DNA of 64,000 nucleotides from Campylobacter sp. RM16189 (lineage in GTDB: Bacteria > Campylobacterota > Campylobacteria > Campylobacterales > Campylobacteraceae). This document shows positions 24,847-34,554 of this stretch, piece after piece (position 1 is the first letter of the stretch; each line of letters opens with the position of its first letter). Under the pieces are notes generated by a model. It made no database searches. It saw nothing but the letters and a program-made list of their open reading frames with translations, and was not told the DNA's origin. Where the stretch lies: the NCBI RefSeq assembly GCF_012978815.1, contig NZ_LIWR01000008.1, positions 1-64,000 of the forward strand. Reading direction: 5' to 3'. The translations under genes were made by a program, and so were the position numbers.

Positions 24847-26043
24847 ATGTTGAATAAAATCTTTATGATTTTGACTCTTTTTGGTCTTGTGTTAAATGTG
24901 CAGGCGGAAATTGTAAGTAAAACAGTTACTAAAACGGAGATTGGAGAAGGCTCCGGAATAACTCGCGAAGAAGCTATAAATAACGCCATTATTGAGGCTA
25001 TAGGCAAAATGAATGGAGTTAGTATAAACTCTATAAAAAATTCTCAAACATTCGCTATAAGCGATAATAGCGGCAGTAAAATAACAGACTCATACAGCGA
25101 ACAAATAAACAAAGCCACCAAGGGTAGAGCCGATTCTTATGAAGTTTTAAGTGTTGATCAAGATATGCAAGACAGATATTTTGCAACCGTAGAAATTAAA
25201 AAAACTACAACTACAAAAAAATATAAGGTTCCCGGGCTAAGCGCTGATAGTCGTAGAAGTGTGGTCGTTTTTGATAAATCTTCCATAGAATATGAAAGCA
25301 TTGGAAATTTAATCCATAAAAGAATAACCGCTAAATTGCTGGAAAGTCGTAAATTTAATTTGCTTGATAGGCAAAATGAGGGTTATTATGAGCTGGAAAA
25401 GAGTTTCATAAGAGATGGAGATGCACACAAAGATGAGAAGTATAAACTAGGACGAGCCCTTGCGACAGATTATATCTTGCTCTTTGAAATAAGAGGTATG
25501 GACGCTACGACAAAAACTAGCAATCTAACAGGCAAGGTTAGCAATGCTATAGAGACTGTGATTGATTATGAGGTGCTGTTATTTGCTACACGCCAAATCA
25601 AATTTTCAAACACTCTCGGTTTTAAAACTAGCCAAAAAGAAAAGGGTTTGATAGCTGAAAATGCTGTCATAGATGAGATAGCGACAAATATTGCAAAAGA
25701 TATAGTAAACGCTATATATCCATTAAAAGTTGCGGATGCAAGCGCATCTGAAGTTGTTTTTACACAAAAGCTATCTGTAGGTGAAGTTTATGAGTGTTTC
25801 TCTCTTGGTAAAGCATTAAAAGATGCCTATACCAAAGAGACTACGGGCAGGGTTGAGAAACGTGTGGGTAGCGTTGAGGTATCCAGAGTGACGCCAAAAA
25901 TCTCTTATGCTACGATAAAAGATGGAAAAATTTCTATAGGAGATATTTGTAGACCTTTTTCAAATGACAGCATCGGGCTTGATCAAGGAAGAGAAAGTAA
26001 CTATGAGCTTAATCAAGGCGGAGGAGTTAAACTTGGTTTTTAA
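24847..26043 (+). CDS. CsgG-like periplasmic/outer-membrane protein
   Basis: 398 aa. Signal peptide (MLNKIFMILTLFGLVLNVQA), no lipobox Cys seen. The N-terminal domain contains EGSGITREEAINNAIIEAIGKMNGV. The central part matches the CsgG nucleotide-fold-like domain (RRSVVVFDKSS ... IHKRITAKLLESRKFNLLDRQ ... KYKLGRALATDYILLFEIRGM). CsgG itself is the curli secretion pore and carries a lipobox; its absence here argues for a related envelope protein rather than a curli pore. Ends the cluster before a perfect terminator. Confidence 0.75.
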   Translation: MLNKIFMILTLFGLVLNVQAEIVSKTVTKTEIGEGSGITREEAINNAIIEAIGKMNGVSINSIKNSQTFAISDNSGSKITDSYSEQINKATKGRADSYEVLSVDQDMQDRYFATVEIKKTTTTKKYKVPGLSADSRRSVVVFDKSSIEYESIGNLIHKRITAKLLESRKFNLLDRQNEGYYELEKSFIRDGDAHKDEKYKLGRALATDYILLFEIRGMDATTKTSNLTGKVSNAIETVIDYEVLLFATRQIKFSNTLGFKTSQKEKGLIAENAVIDEIATNIAKDIVNAIYPLKVADASASEVVFTQKLSVGEVYECFSLGKALKDAYTKETTGRVEKRVGSVEVSRVTPKISYATIKDGKISIGDICRPFSNDSIGLDQGRESNYELNQGGGVKLGF

Positions 26044-26073
26044 AATTTAGCGTGAGAAATCACGCTAAATTTT
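26042..26073 (+). terminator. Terminator of the lipoprotein cluster
   Basis: Perfect 14-bp stem AAAATTTAGCGTGA / TCACGCTAAATTTT with a GAAA tetraloop at 26056-26059, followed by ATTTTG. Confidence 0.9.
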
Positions 26074-26416
26074 ATTTTGTGAGCTACTTTTTAATATTAT
26101 TCATCTAAATTTATTATAATTTAATTTTTATATTTAAGAATAAAAAAATTAAATTAATGAAGTTTTATTTCTAAATTTATTTTTAATTATTAATAATTTT
26201 CTAAGAAAAATATTAGCTTTAAAACCAAAGTGTTACCAAAATACACTGATTATAAAGCTATGAAAAATTAATATCTTACCTTTTAAAATTAGAATAAGTA
26301 TTAAAATATCAATATAAAAAATTATATATTGCAGGTTTTAGGAGCTATTTAAAAACTGTAAATAATAATACAACTCACTATCTAGACTAATTAAGTAAAC
26401 ATAAATAATAAATTAA

Positions 26417-26430
26417 TTGATTTTAATCAA
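26417..26430 (+). promoter_or_regulatory. Perfect FNR/CRP-type box upstream of napA
   Basis: TTGATTTTAATCAA is an exact match to TTGAT-N4-ATCAA, the binding site of FNR-family regulators, ~85 nt before napA. It lies in a 430-nt AT-rich gap (26074-26512) where I see no gene. It suggests oxygen or nitrogen-oxide control of the nap operon; which FNR-like protein binds is unknown. An AT-rich fold-back of a different kind (Fur) is less likely because the half-sites are classic FNR. Confidence 0.65.
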
Positions 26431-26512
26431 TTTAAACTCAGCTTTTGTAAGCTAATATCTAAAATATAAAATAAAATTTTAAGAAAAAACTTAAAAAATT
26501 TAAGGAGAAAAG

Positions 26513-29293
26513 ATGGATCGACGAGATTTTATTAAGAGTGCCGCTGCAAGTGCCGCTTGTGCTAGTGCCGGTATAGCGATGCCTGCTAATCTGATGGCGA
26601 ATTCAAATGCCGAAAAAGGTTGGCGCTGGGATAAGGCTGCATGTCGCTTTTGTGGAACTGGATGCGGTATTATGGTTGCAACCAAGGACGGCAAAATAGT
26701 AGCCGTTAAGGGAGATCCGGCAGCTCCTGTAAACAGAGGCTTAAACTGTATTAAAGGCTATTTTAACGCTAAGATCATGTATGGAGAGGATCGTATCACA
26801 CATCCGCTTCTTCGCGTAAATGAAAAAGGCGAATTTGATAAAAAGGGCAAATTTAAGCAAGTAAGCTGGCAAAAAGCGTTTGACGTAATGACCGAGCAGT
26901 TTAAAAAGGCTTACAACGAGCTTGGACCTCACGGTATAGGCGTATTTGGCTCGGGTCAATATACTGTTATGGAGGGTGTTGCTGCTGTTAAGCTTATAAA
27001 AGCGGGCTTTAGAAGTAACGCGATAGATCCAAACGCTCGCCACTGTATGGCATCTGCGGTTGTTGCGTTTATGCAGACATTTGGTATAGATGAGCCGTCA
27101 GGTTGTTTTGACGATATCGAGCTAACCGATACGGTAGTTTGCTGGGGAGCAAATATGGCTGAGATGCACCCTGTGCTTTGGGCGAGAGTTAGTGATAGAA
27201 AGCTAGCCGATCCTGAAAGAGTAAAAGTAGTAAATTTAAGTACATATTCTACCAGAACTTCAAATCTAGCCGATATTGAGATTATCTTTACACCTTCAAC
27301 CGATCTTGCGATATTTAACTATATAGCTCGCGAGATAGTTTATAACCATCCTGATATGATAGATGAAGAATTTGTTAAAAAACACTGTATATTCACAACA
27401 GGACCTGCAGATATAGGATATGGCTTGAGAAACAACCCTAACCATCCAAAATATCCAAACGAAAAAGATATCCTAGAGACCGAGCTTAGAAAGAAGATAA
27501 GCGAAAATGAGGGTGTAACCCTATCTTATCTAGGGCTAAAAGCCGGCGATATTATGGAAAATAAAAACAACGCAAAGGCAGGAGCTCACTGGGAGATAAA
27601 CTTTGAAGAGTTTAAGAAAGCCCTTGCTCCTTACACGCTTGACTTTGTTGCTAAACTTGCAAAGGGCGATCCGAACGAAGACCTAGAAGAGTTTAAAGCA
27701 AAACTAAAAACTCTAGCCGAGCTATATATAGAAAAACAAAGAAAAGTCGTAAGCTTCTGGACTATGGGTATGAACCAACACCAAAGAGGCACATGGGTAA
27801 ACGAACAAGCTTATATGATCCACTTCTTGCTTGGTAAGCAAGCACTTCCGGGTTCCGGAGCATTCTCGCTAACAGGTCAGCCTTCAGCTTGCGGAACTGC
27901 AAGAGAGGTTGGAACGTTCGCTCACCGCTTGCCTGCTGACATGGTTGTGGCAAATCCTAAACACCGCGAAATTTCAGAAAAAATTTGGAAGCTTCCAAAA
28001 GGCACACTAAATCCTAAGCCGGGTCCTCACTATATGCAAATCATGCGTGATTTAGAAGACGGTAAGATCAAGTGGGCTTGGGTTCACGTAAATAACCCAT
28101 GGCACAATACCGCAAACGCAAACCACTGGATAAAAGCGGCTCGCGAGATGGATAACTTCATCGTTGTTTCAGATCCTTATCCGGGAATTTCTGCTAAGGT
28201 TGCAGACCTCATCCTTCCAACGGCGATGATATATGAAAAATGGGGTGCATACGGTAACGCAGAGCGTAGAACTCAGCACTGGAGACAGCAAGTTCTTCCT
28301 GTGGGCGAAGCGATGACTGACACATGGCAGATGCTTGAATTTTCAAAACGCTTTAAGCTAAAAGAGGTCTGGAAAGAGCAAAAGATAGATGATAAACTGA
28401 CCTTGCCAAGCGTGCTTGAAGAGGCTAAGGCGATGGGTTATAGCGAAGAAGATACGCTATTTGACGTATTATTTGCTAACAAAGAGGCAAGAAGCTACAG
28501 CGCAAAAGATCCTATCATGGAAGATTATGACAACACAGAAGTATTTGGCGATAGCAGAAAGGTAGTGGGAAGCGATGGCAAAGTGTTTGAAGGATACGGC
28601 TTCTTCATCCAAAAATACCTCTGGGAAGACTACCGCAAATTTGGTCTAGGGCACGGACACGATTTGGCCGATTTTGATACATATCATAGAGTTCGCGGAC
28701 TAAGATGGCCTGTAGTTGACGGTAAAGAGACTCAGTGGAGATTTAATACTAAATTTGACCCTTATGCAAAAAAAGCCGATCCGACAGCGAAATTTGCATT
28801 CTACGGAAACAAAGACGCAAAACTTCCAAGAGGAGATCTGCTAAAAGTTACAAGCGGAGATGAGAAATTTTCACTCCATAACAAGGCTAAAATTTTCTTC
28901 CGCCCTTATATGGATCCTTGCGAAATGCCTGATAACACATATCCGCTTTGGCTATGTACGGGTCGTGTTCTTGAGCACTGGCATACGGGAACTATGACAA
29001 TGCGTGTTCCTGAACTATACCGCGCTGTACCTGAGGCGCTTTGCTACATGCACGAACAAGATGCCGAGAAATTTGGTGTAATGCAAAACGAGATCGTCTG
29101 GATCGAGTCTCGCCGCGGCAAGATCAAAGCAAGAGTGGATCTAAGAGGACGCAACAAGCCGCCTGTAGGGCTTGTATACGTACCGTTCTTTGATGAGAAC
29201 GTATTTATTAACAAGGTCTGCTTAGACGCAACTTGCCCGATATCAAAAGAGACCGATTTCAAAAAATGCGCAGTTAAAATTTATAAGGCATAG
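26513..29293 (+). CDS. napA: Periplasmic nitrate reductase, catalytic subunit
   Basis: 926 aa, AAGGAGAAAAG-ATG start. Reduces nitrate to nitrite with a Mo-bis-MGD cofactor and a [4Fe-4S] cluster in the periplasm. Tat signal at the N-terminus ([10 protein letters not shown]). The cluster motif is [12 protein letters not shown] ... GLNCIKGYF. Length matches Campylobacter NapA (~924 aa). First gene of napAGHBFLD, behind an FNR-type box. NapD, encoded last, is the Tat-signal chaperone; NapB supplies electrons. Confidence 0.97.
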   Translation: MDRRDFIKSAAASAACASAGIAMPANLMANSNAEKGWRWDKAACRFCGTGCGIMVATKDGKIVAVKGDPAAPVNRGLNCIKGYFNAKIMYGEDRITHPLLRVNEKGEFDKKGKFKQVSWQKAFDVMTEQFKKAYNELGPHGIGVFGSGQYTVMEGVAAVKLIKAGFRSNAIDPNARHCMASAVVAFMQTFGIDEPSGCFDDIELTDTVVCWGANMAEMHPVLWARVSDRKLADPERVKVVNLSTYSTRTSNLADIEIIFTPSTDLAIFNYIAREIVYNHPDMIDEEFVKKHCIFTTGPADIGYGLRNNPNHPKYPNEKDILETELRKKISENEGVTLSYLGLKAGDIMENKNNAKAGAHWEINFEEFKKALAPYTLDFVAKLAKGDPNEDLEEFKAKLKTLAELYIEKQRKVVSFWTMGMNQHQRGTWVNEQAYMIHFLLGKQALPGSGAFSLTGQPSACGTAREVGTFAHRLPADMVVANPKHREISEKIWKLPKGTLNPKPGPHYMQIMRDLEDGKIKWAWVHVNNPWHNTANANHWIKAAREMDNFIVVSDPYPGISAKVADLILPTAMIYEKWGAYGNAERRTQHWRQQVLPVGEAMTDTWQMLEFSKRFKLKEVWKEQKIDDKLTLPSVLEEAKAMGYSEEDTLFDVLFANKEARSYSAKDPIMEDYDNTEVFGDSRKVVGSDGKVFEGYGFFIQKYLWEDYRKFGLGHGHDLADFDTYHRVRGLRWPVVDGKETQWRFNTKFDPYAKKADPTAKFAFYGNKDAKLPRGDLLKVTSGDEKFSLHNKAKIFFRPYMDPCEMPDNTYPLWLCTGRVLEHWHTGTMTMRVPELYRAVPEALCYMHEQDAEKFGVMQNEIVWIESRRGKIKARVDLRGRNKPPVGLVYVPFFDENVFINKVCLDATCPISKETDFKKCAVKIYKA

Positions 29294-29295
29294 AT

Positions 29296-30051
29296 ATGAA
29301 AGATAGGCGCGAGGTACTCAAATTTGGCTTAAAGGCGATTAGCTTAGTAATCGCAGGAGGCTTTACTTGGAGCACGCAGACAAATCTTAAGGCTCAAACT
29401 CTCATCCTTCGCCCGCCAGGGGCAAGGGATGAGAAGGGCTTTATGGCTAGTTGTATAAGATGCGGGCTTTGCGTGGAGGCATGTCCTTTTGATACGCTAA
29501 GTCTAGCAAAGCTTGGCGATAATATAAGCTTTGGAACGCCTTATTTTACGCCAAGAGAGGTGCCTTGCTACATGTGTACCGATATTCCTTGTACGGTAGC
29601 CTGTCCGACGGACGCTCTTGATGTGAAACTCGTTAGCACTGACGATAAGCTTGATATCAACAAATCTCGCATGGGCATAGCCGTGCTTGATCCTTATAGC
29701 TGTATAGCCTTTGCAGGAATTCAGTGCGATGCCTGTTATAGGGCTTGTCCGCTTATAGATAAGGCTCTTGTGCTTGAGTATAAAAGAAACGAACGAACCG
29801 AAAAGCACGCATTTTTACTTCCTGTGGTGGATGCAAACTACTGCACGGGTTGCGGAAAATGCGAAAACGCCTGCGTAACGAAAAAAGCGGCGATTTTCGT
29901 GCTTCCAAGAGAGATTGGGCTTGGCGAAGTTAATGATAACTACGTAAAAGGCTGGGTTGAGGGCGATGATACGAGATTAAAAGATATAGACACTAAGATC
30001 AAGCTTGATCAAAACAAAGTCAAAGACTACCTTAACAGCGGAGAGATATGA
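29296..30051 (+). CDS. napG: NapG, periplasmic ferredoxin-type subunit
   Basis: 251 aa, 2 nt after napA and overlapping napH by 4 nt. A Tat-type leader (DRREVLKFGLK, hydrophobic stretch, then LKAQ) directs export. Four [4Fe-4S] motifs: CIRCGLCVEACPF, CYMCTDIPCTVACP, CDACYRACP and CTGCGKCENACV. Receives electrons from NapH and passes them toward NapA/NapB; NapG and NapH form a quinol dehydrogenase. Confidence 0.95.
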   Translation: MKDRREVLKFGLKAISLVIAGGFTWSTQTNLKAQTLILRPPGARDEKGFMASCIRCGLCVEACPFDTLSLAKLGDNISFGTPYFTPREVPCYMCTDIPCTVACPTDALDVKLVSTDDKLDINKSRMGIAVLDPYSCIAFAGIQCDACYRACPLIDKALVLEYKRNERTEKHAFLLPVVDANYCTGCGKCENACVTKKAAIFVLPREIGLGEVNDNYVKGWVEGDDTRLKDIDTKIKLDQNKVKDYLNSGEI

Positions 30052-30842
30052 TGAAATACCTACTGCTTAGAAGAATAACTCAAATTTCGATTTTGGCTCT
30101 GTTTTTGATTAGCAATCTTTACGGACTTAAAATTCTGCAAGGAAATTTAAGCTCGTCTATGATCTTTGGCACTATCCCGCTTAGCGATCCGTTTGCAGTG
30201 TTGCAGCTGTTTTTAGCTAGTTTTACACTTGCCGGCTCTGCTGCGCTCGGGGCTTTGATAGTTGTGTTGATATACGCTCTTATCGCGCCTCGTGCATTTT
30301 GCGCTTGGGTATGTCCTGTAAATATAATAACAGATTTTGCAAGATTTGTTAGAGTCAAATTTGGCTACGACAAAGATAAAAAAGTAGTCGTGTTTTCTAA
30401 AAGCTTTCGCTACTACATACTTGCCTTTGTGCTTTTTATGTCCGTTGTTATGCAAACGCCCGCATTTGAGGGCGTAAGCTTTATCGGCATAATTCAGCGC
30501 GGTATCATATACGGCGGCACGCTTTGGATATTTGTGGCTTTTGGCGTATTTGCGATAGACGCTTTTGTGGGCGATAGGCTGATATGCTCAAAGCTTTGTC
30601 CTCTTGGCGCTTTTTATGCGACGATTGGCAAATTTGCGTTTATCCGCGTAGAGCACGATAGCCAAAACTGCACAAAATGCATGAAGTGCAAAGTGATATG
30701 TCCTGAAAGCCAAGTGCTGGGAATAATCGGAAAGCAAAGCGGTTTGATAACCTCTAGCGAATGTATCAGCTGCGGACGCTGTATAGACGTGTGCGGCGAT
30801 GATGCACTAAAATTTAGTATAAGAAATTTAAGGAGAAAATGA
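30048..30842 (+). CDS. napH: NapH, membrane quinol dehydrogenase subunit
   Basis: 264 aa. Four membrane spans (about 10-25, 60-80, 120-140 and 160-180), periplasmic/cytoplasmic CxxxCP motifs (CAWVCP, CSKLCP) and a C-terminal pair of ferredoxin clusters (CTKCMKCKVICPE, CISCGRCIDVCGD). Oxidises menaquinol with NapG to feed nitrate reduction. Directly abuts napB (TGA ATG). Confidence 0.95.
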   Translation: MMKYLLLRRITQISILALFLISNLYGLKILQGNLSSSMIFGTIPLSDPFAVLQLFLASFTLAGSAALGALIVVLIYALIAPRAFCAWVCPVNIITDFARFVRVKFGYDKDKKVVVFSKSFRYYILAFVLFMSVVMQTPAFEGVSFIGIIQRGIIYGGTLWIFVAFGVFAIDAFVGDRLICSKLCPLGAFYATIGKFAFIRVEHDSQNCTKCMKCKVICPESQVLGIIGKQSGLITSSECISCGRCIDVCGDDALKFSIRNLRRK

Positions 30843-31376
30843 ATGAAAACTTTTAGGTTTGCACTTGGTGCAATGGCTGCGGCAATCATCCTTGCAGGGT
30901 GCAATGCGCCGTCAGTCGCGGACAACAAGCCAAAGGATTTGGGCGGATTAAGAAGTTCTGATGTGATGGATGAAAATTCAGTCAAGCTACTGGAGTATCA
31001 ATACTCAACTGATCCTGCAGGAACTGCTAAAAACATAGAGCGCGCATTTGAAAACGCTCCTCCGATGATCCCTCACGATCTAGAAGGGCTTATTCCTATC
31101 ACCAAAGATATGAATATGTGCGTAACCTGCCATATGCCTGATGTAGCCAAAGACGCCGGAGCTACGCCTCTGCCTAAATCGCACTTTTATAGTATCAGAA
31201 ACAACAAAGACTTAGCAGATAAGCTAAGCGATGATAGGTATAACTGTACTCAGTGCCACGCTCCTCAAACAAATTTGACAGCGCCGTTTAAAAATAACTT
31301 TAAACCTGAGTTTAGAACCGAGGACGGCGCTCAAAGATCAAATTTGCTTGACATACTAAATGACGGTGTGAGGTAA
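30843..31376 (+). CDS. napB: NapB, diheme cytochrome c
   Basis: 177 aa with two heme motifs CVTCH and CTQCH. Electron donor subunit of NapA. The N-terminus (MKTFRFALGAMAAAIILAGCNAP) ends in a perfect lipobox LAGC, so this NapB may be a lipoprotein rather than a freely soluble subunit. Immediately adjacent to napH and followed 2 nt later by napF. Confidence 0.93.
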   Translation: MKTFRFALGAMAAAIILAGCNAPSVADNKPKDLGGLRSSDVMDENSVKLLEYQYSTDPAGTAKNIERAFENAPPMIPHDLEGLIPITKDMNMCVTCHMPDVAKDAGATPLPKSHFYSIRNNKDLADKLSDDRYNCTQCHAPQTNLTAPFKNNFKPEFRTEDGAQRSNLLDILNDGVR

Positions 31377-31378
31377 GA

Positions 31379-31864
31379 TTGCAAGAGGCGAATAATCTCT
31401 CAAGACGAAGACTTTTTACAAAAATTTTGGGTGCTAAAGAAGAGGCGCCCAAATTTATAAATCCTCCATATTTTTGCGGAGAATTTGACTGCGTAGGTTG
31501 TCACGCTCCTTGCGTGAAGGCTTGCGGGCGAGAGCTTTTGAGGTTTGAGAATGAAAGAGTTGTTTTTGAGTTTAAAAATTTAGGTTGCAATTTCTGCAAG
31601 GATTGCGCCATAGCCTGCGAAGAGGTGGGCAAAGAGGTTTTAAGTCTAAAATTCCCAGCCAAAATAGAGGCAAAGGTTAGCATAGACGTATCTTCTTGTT
31701 TAGCGTGGAATAATACGATTTGTTATAATTGCCAAGATGTATGCAAATTTAAAGCGATTGACTTTTTTGGCGTTTTTCGCCCTGTTATAAACGAACGCTG
31801 CACGGGATGTGCGCAGTGTCTTGAGGTGTGTTTTAAAAATTCTATCAAAATGGAGGCTTTATGA
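31379..31864 (+). CDS. napF: NapF, cytoplasmic ferredoxin-type protein
   Basis: 161 aa from a TTG start 2 nt after napB (GAGG upstream). Three to four 4Fe-4S cluster motifs (CVGCHAPCVKAC, CNFCKDCAIAC, CYNCQDVCKF, CTGCAQCLEVC) and no signal peptide. In other bacteria NapF helps mature NapA in the cytoplasm. It is present in C. curvus/concisus-type nap operons but missing in C. jejuni, an argument for the species group. Overlaps napL by 4 nt. Confidence 0.88.
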   Translation: MQEANNLSRRRLFTKILGAKEEAPKFINPPYFCGEFDCVGCHAPCVKACGRELLRFENERVVFEFKNLGCNFCKDCAIACEEVGKEVLSLKFPAKIEAKVSIDVSSCLAWNNTICYNCQDVCKFKAIDFFGVFRPVINERCTGCAQCLEVCFKNSIKMEAL

Positions 31865-32811
31865 AAATTCTACTCGCTTTTTTAGCGCTTTTAAATTTGG
31901 CTTTTTCTCTTGATATAAAAGAGCCTTACAAGATCATAGAAGCGCACTCTAACGTGATAAGTTCCTCGCTTTTAAACGACAAACTTTATCTTGGTACCGA
32001 CAGCGGTCAGGTAAATATTTATGATATGAAGAGCGAGGAGTTTTTAGAGCCTATAGTTTTACCAAAGATAAAGACGCATTTTACGGATGACGAGTTTGCA
32101 AAAGTATTTAGCATAGATGAGCTTAACGGCGTGCTGATGGTGCTAAGCGAGACGAGTTACGGCAAAAGACTTTTGCACGTTTATGAGATGATTGACGGTA
32201 AAAGAGTAGAGACTAAAACTATAAATTTAAATAACGAATCAATCAAAAAGGCTCTATTTTTAGATCCAAAGACAGCTGTCATCGGTTCGCTTAGTAATGA
32301 AATTTATTTTTTAAATTTAGAAACGGGCAACATAGACTTTAGCAAAAAATTTTCTATAGCGTCGCTATCTGACTTTGAGCTTAGCGAAGATAGAAGCAAG
32401 ATCGCCGTGGGATGTGAGAGCGGGATAGTTTATATATTTGACGCTAAAGAGCGCAAAGTGCTAAACGAGCTTGGCTTTCATAAAGATAATATGTATGATA
32501 TAGAGTATAAAAACGGCGCTATCGTTACAGGCGGAGTGGATAGACATGCAGGAGTTTATAGTGGTGGCAGTATCGGCATGATGAGGTCAAATTTTTTAGT
32601 CTATGCGGTAGGTCTTAGCGATGACGGCAAACTTGGAGCATTTATGAGTGATGATCTAAGCGATATAGACGTATTTGAAGTAAACAGCAAGAGAATTTTA
32701 GCAAGGCTAAAAACTATGCAAAGCACCATAAACGGCATACATTTTTTAGATGATAGTTCTCTTATAAGTGTTGCTTACGAGAAAAAAGTAAAATTTTGGA
32801 GATTTAGATGA
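31861..32811 (+). CDS. napL: NapL, WD40/beta-propeller-like Nap protein
   Basis: 316 aa, signal peptide (MKILLAFLALLNLAFS). The mature part has repeats of WD40-like strands (SSLLNDKLYLGTDSGQVNIYDM; IAVGCESGIVYIFDAKE; SVAYEKKVKFWRF), giving a periplasmic beta-propeller. Epsilonproteobacterial nap operons encode NapL with unclear function in nitrate reduction. Overlaps napD by 4 nt. Confidence 0.9.
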   Translation: MKILLAFLALLNLAFSLDIKEPYKIIEAHSNVISSSLLNDKLYLGTDSGQVNIYDMKSEEFLEPIVLPKIKTHFTDDEFAKVFSIDELNGVLMVLSETSYGKRLLHVYEMIDGKRVETKTINLNNESIKKALFLDPKTAVIGSLSNEIYFLNLETGNIDFSKKFSIASLSDFELSEDRSKIAVGCESGIVYIFDAKERKVLNELGFHKDNMYDIEYKNGAIVTGGVDRHAGVYSGGSIGMMRSNFLVYAVGLSDDGKLGAFMSDDLSDIDVFEVNSKRILARLKTMQSTINGIHFLDDSSLISVAYEKKVKFWRFR

Positions 32812-33155
32812 ATATTTCAAGTGTGATAGTGCATGTAAAAGATGAAAATTTGATAGACGAGATCTTAAATTCGCTTCGTAAAATGAGCCAGTGCGAAGTT
32901 ATTGCTTATGAAAACGCAAAGATAGTAGCACTTATAAGCGTAGATAATTTTGAAGACGAGCTTGAGACTTTTAAGGTTATGGAGCGTATAAATGGCGTTG
33001 CAGGCGTTGCGATGGTGTATAGCTATCAAGAGGATTTAGAGGGCGATTTACAGAGGCTAAAAGAGAGCGGCAAACTCAGCGAAGTGCTTACAAACGATGA
33101 TATGCAAGCTCGTGATATAGTTTATAGCGGTAGCGTTCACCATAAGGTTAAATAG
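32808..33155 (+). CDS. napD: NapD, NapA maturation chaperone
   Basis: 115 aa. Small ferredoxin-fold protein (MNISSVIVHVKDENLIDEILN) that binds the Tat signal of NapA and controls its export. Last gene of the operon; its stop overlaps the terminator stem. Confidence 0.9.
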   Translation: MNISSVIVHVKDENLIDEILNSLRKMSQCEVIAYENAKIVALISVDNFEDELETFKVMERINGVAGVAMVYSYQEDLEGDLQRLKESGKLSEVLTNDDMQARDIVYSGSVHHKVK

Positions 33156-33176
33156 CTTAAATTTAACCTTCTTTTT
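33144..33176 (+). terminator. Terminator of the nap operon
   Basis: 10-bp stem AAGGTTAAAT (33144-33153) / ATTTAACCTT (33161-33170) then CTTTTT, overlapping the napD stop codon. Confidence 0.8.
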
Positions 33177-33266
33177 ATTCAAATCTATACTAAAATCAAA
33201 AAATCTAACCTCAAATTCAACGCAAACTATATAAAATATTAGAAAATAAAATTTTAGGAGCTTATA

Positions 33267-34505
33267 ATGGGCGTGAATTTGAGTAGATTAAAAGATCTTT
33301 TTATAGAGATTAATTCTATAAACGATTATAGTTTCGGCGACGGAATGAGCCGACTTGCTTACACTTCTCAGGACAAAACCGCGCGCGAACTGTTTATAAA
33401 GCGCTGTCAGGAAGCGGGGCTTAGCGTAAGAGTGGATGCGATAGGCAATATCTTTGCAAGGCGCGAAGGAAGCGAGCCGAATTTACCCGCAATTGCCTTT
33501 GGGTCCCACCTTGATACGGTTATAAACGGCGGACAGTTTGACGGAATTTTAGGCGTGCTTGGTGGACTTGAAGTAATCCGCTCGCTAAATGATGAAAATA
33601 TCAAAACAAAACACCCTCTTGAGCTAATCGTGTTTGAGTGTGAGGAGTCAAGCAGGTTTAATATCGCGACTCTTGGCAGCAAGGTAATGTGCGGTAAGCT
33701 AGGATATGAGAAGCTAAAGGATGTTAAAGACTTTACGGGACGTGAAATAGGCGAAATTTTTAGCGAATTTGGAATAGATATAAAAAGGATCGAAGAGGCT
33801 AAAAATTTAGAACCTAACTACAAAGGTTTTTTTGAAATTCATATTGAGCAAGGACCGCTTCTTGATAATGAAAAAATTCAAATCGGTGTAGTAAGCGCAA
33901 TCGCTGCGCCTCATAGATTTAGCGTGCGAGTTATCGGGCAGCCTCAGCACTCAGGAACTACTGCTATGAAATACCGAAATGACGCACTTTGCGCGGCGGC
34001 TGAGATAATACTAGCAGTTGAAAAGATAGCAAAAGATAATTCTCAAAATAGCGTAGTGGCAACTACGGGTAATTGCTCCGTAAAACCGGGCGTGATGAAC
34101 GTAGTGCCGGGAGAAACGACGCTGCTTATTGATCTAAGGGGTATAAATTTGCAAACCCGTGAAGATGCCTACGCTCAGATAATCTCGCATATAAACAAAA
34201 TAGAAGAGAAACGAGGCGTAAAATGCGAGATAAAGCAACTTGGCTTTGATACTCCATGCAAGCTTGACGAGAGGCTTATAAATTTGATAGCTTCGGAAGC
34301 TAAGGGGCTAAATTTAAGCTATGAGATAATGCCAAGCGGAGCAGGACATGACGCTATGCATATGGCTGAAATTTGTCCTACTGCGATGATATTTATCCCT
34401 TCAAAAGACGGAATCAGCCATAATCCTGCAGAATTTTCAAAATGGGACGATATAGAAAACGGGCTAAATCTTTTAAAAAGCGTGATCTTAAAAGAGGCTG
34501 AATAA
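33267..34505 (+). CDS. M20-family Zn amidohydrolase (N-carbamoyl-amino acid/allantoate type)
   Basis: 412 aa, AGGAG start. Shows the hallmarks of the AllC/hydantoinase-carbamoylase group: GSHLDTVINGGQFDG (metal His/Asp), ECEESSRF, HIEQGPLLD, GQPQHSGTTAM and SGAGHDAMHMA. It hydrolyses a carbamoyl or ureido amide and releases ammonia and CO2; the exact substrate is not fixed by sequence. No neighbour in the same pathway is seen. Cytoplasmic. Confidence 0.9.
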   Translation: MGVNLSRLKDLFIEINSINDYSFGDGMSRLAYTSQDKTARELFIKRCQEAGLSVRVDAIGNIFARREGSEPNLPAIAFGSHLDTVINGGQFDGILGVLGGLEVIRSLNDENIKTKHPLELIVFECEESSRFNIATLGSKVMCGKLGYEKLKDVKDFTGREIGEIFSEFGIDIKRIEEAKNLEPNYKGFFEIHIEQGPLLDNEKIQIGVVSAIAAPHRFSVRVIGQPQHSGTTAMKYRNDALCAAAEIILAVEKIAKDNSQNSVVATTGNCSVKPGVMNVVPGETTLLIDLRGINLQTREDAYAQIISHINKIEEKRGVKCEIKQLGFDTPCKLDERLINLIASEAKGLNLSYEIMPSGAGHDAMHMAEICPTAMIFIPSKDGISHNPAEFSKWDDIENGLNLLKSVILKEAE

Positions 34506-34554
34506 ATTAAAAAATATATTAAAATAGTAATAAAACATAGAATAAGGAGAAGTT

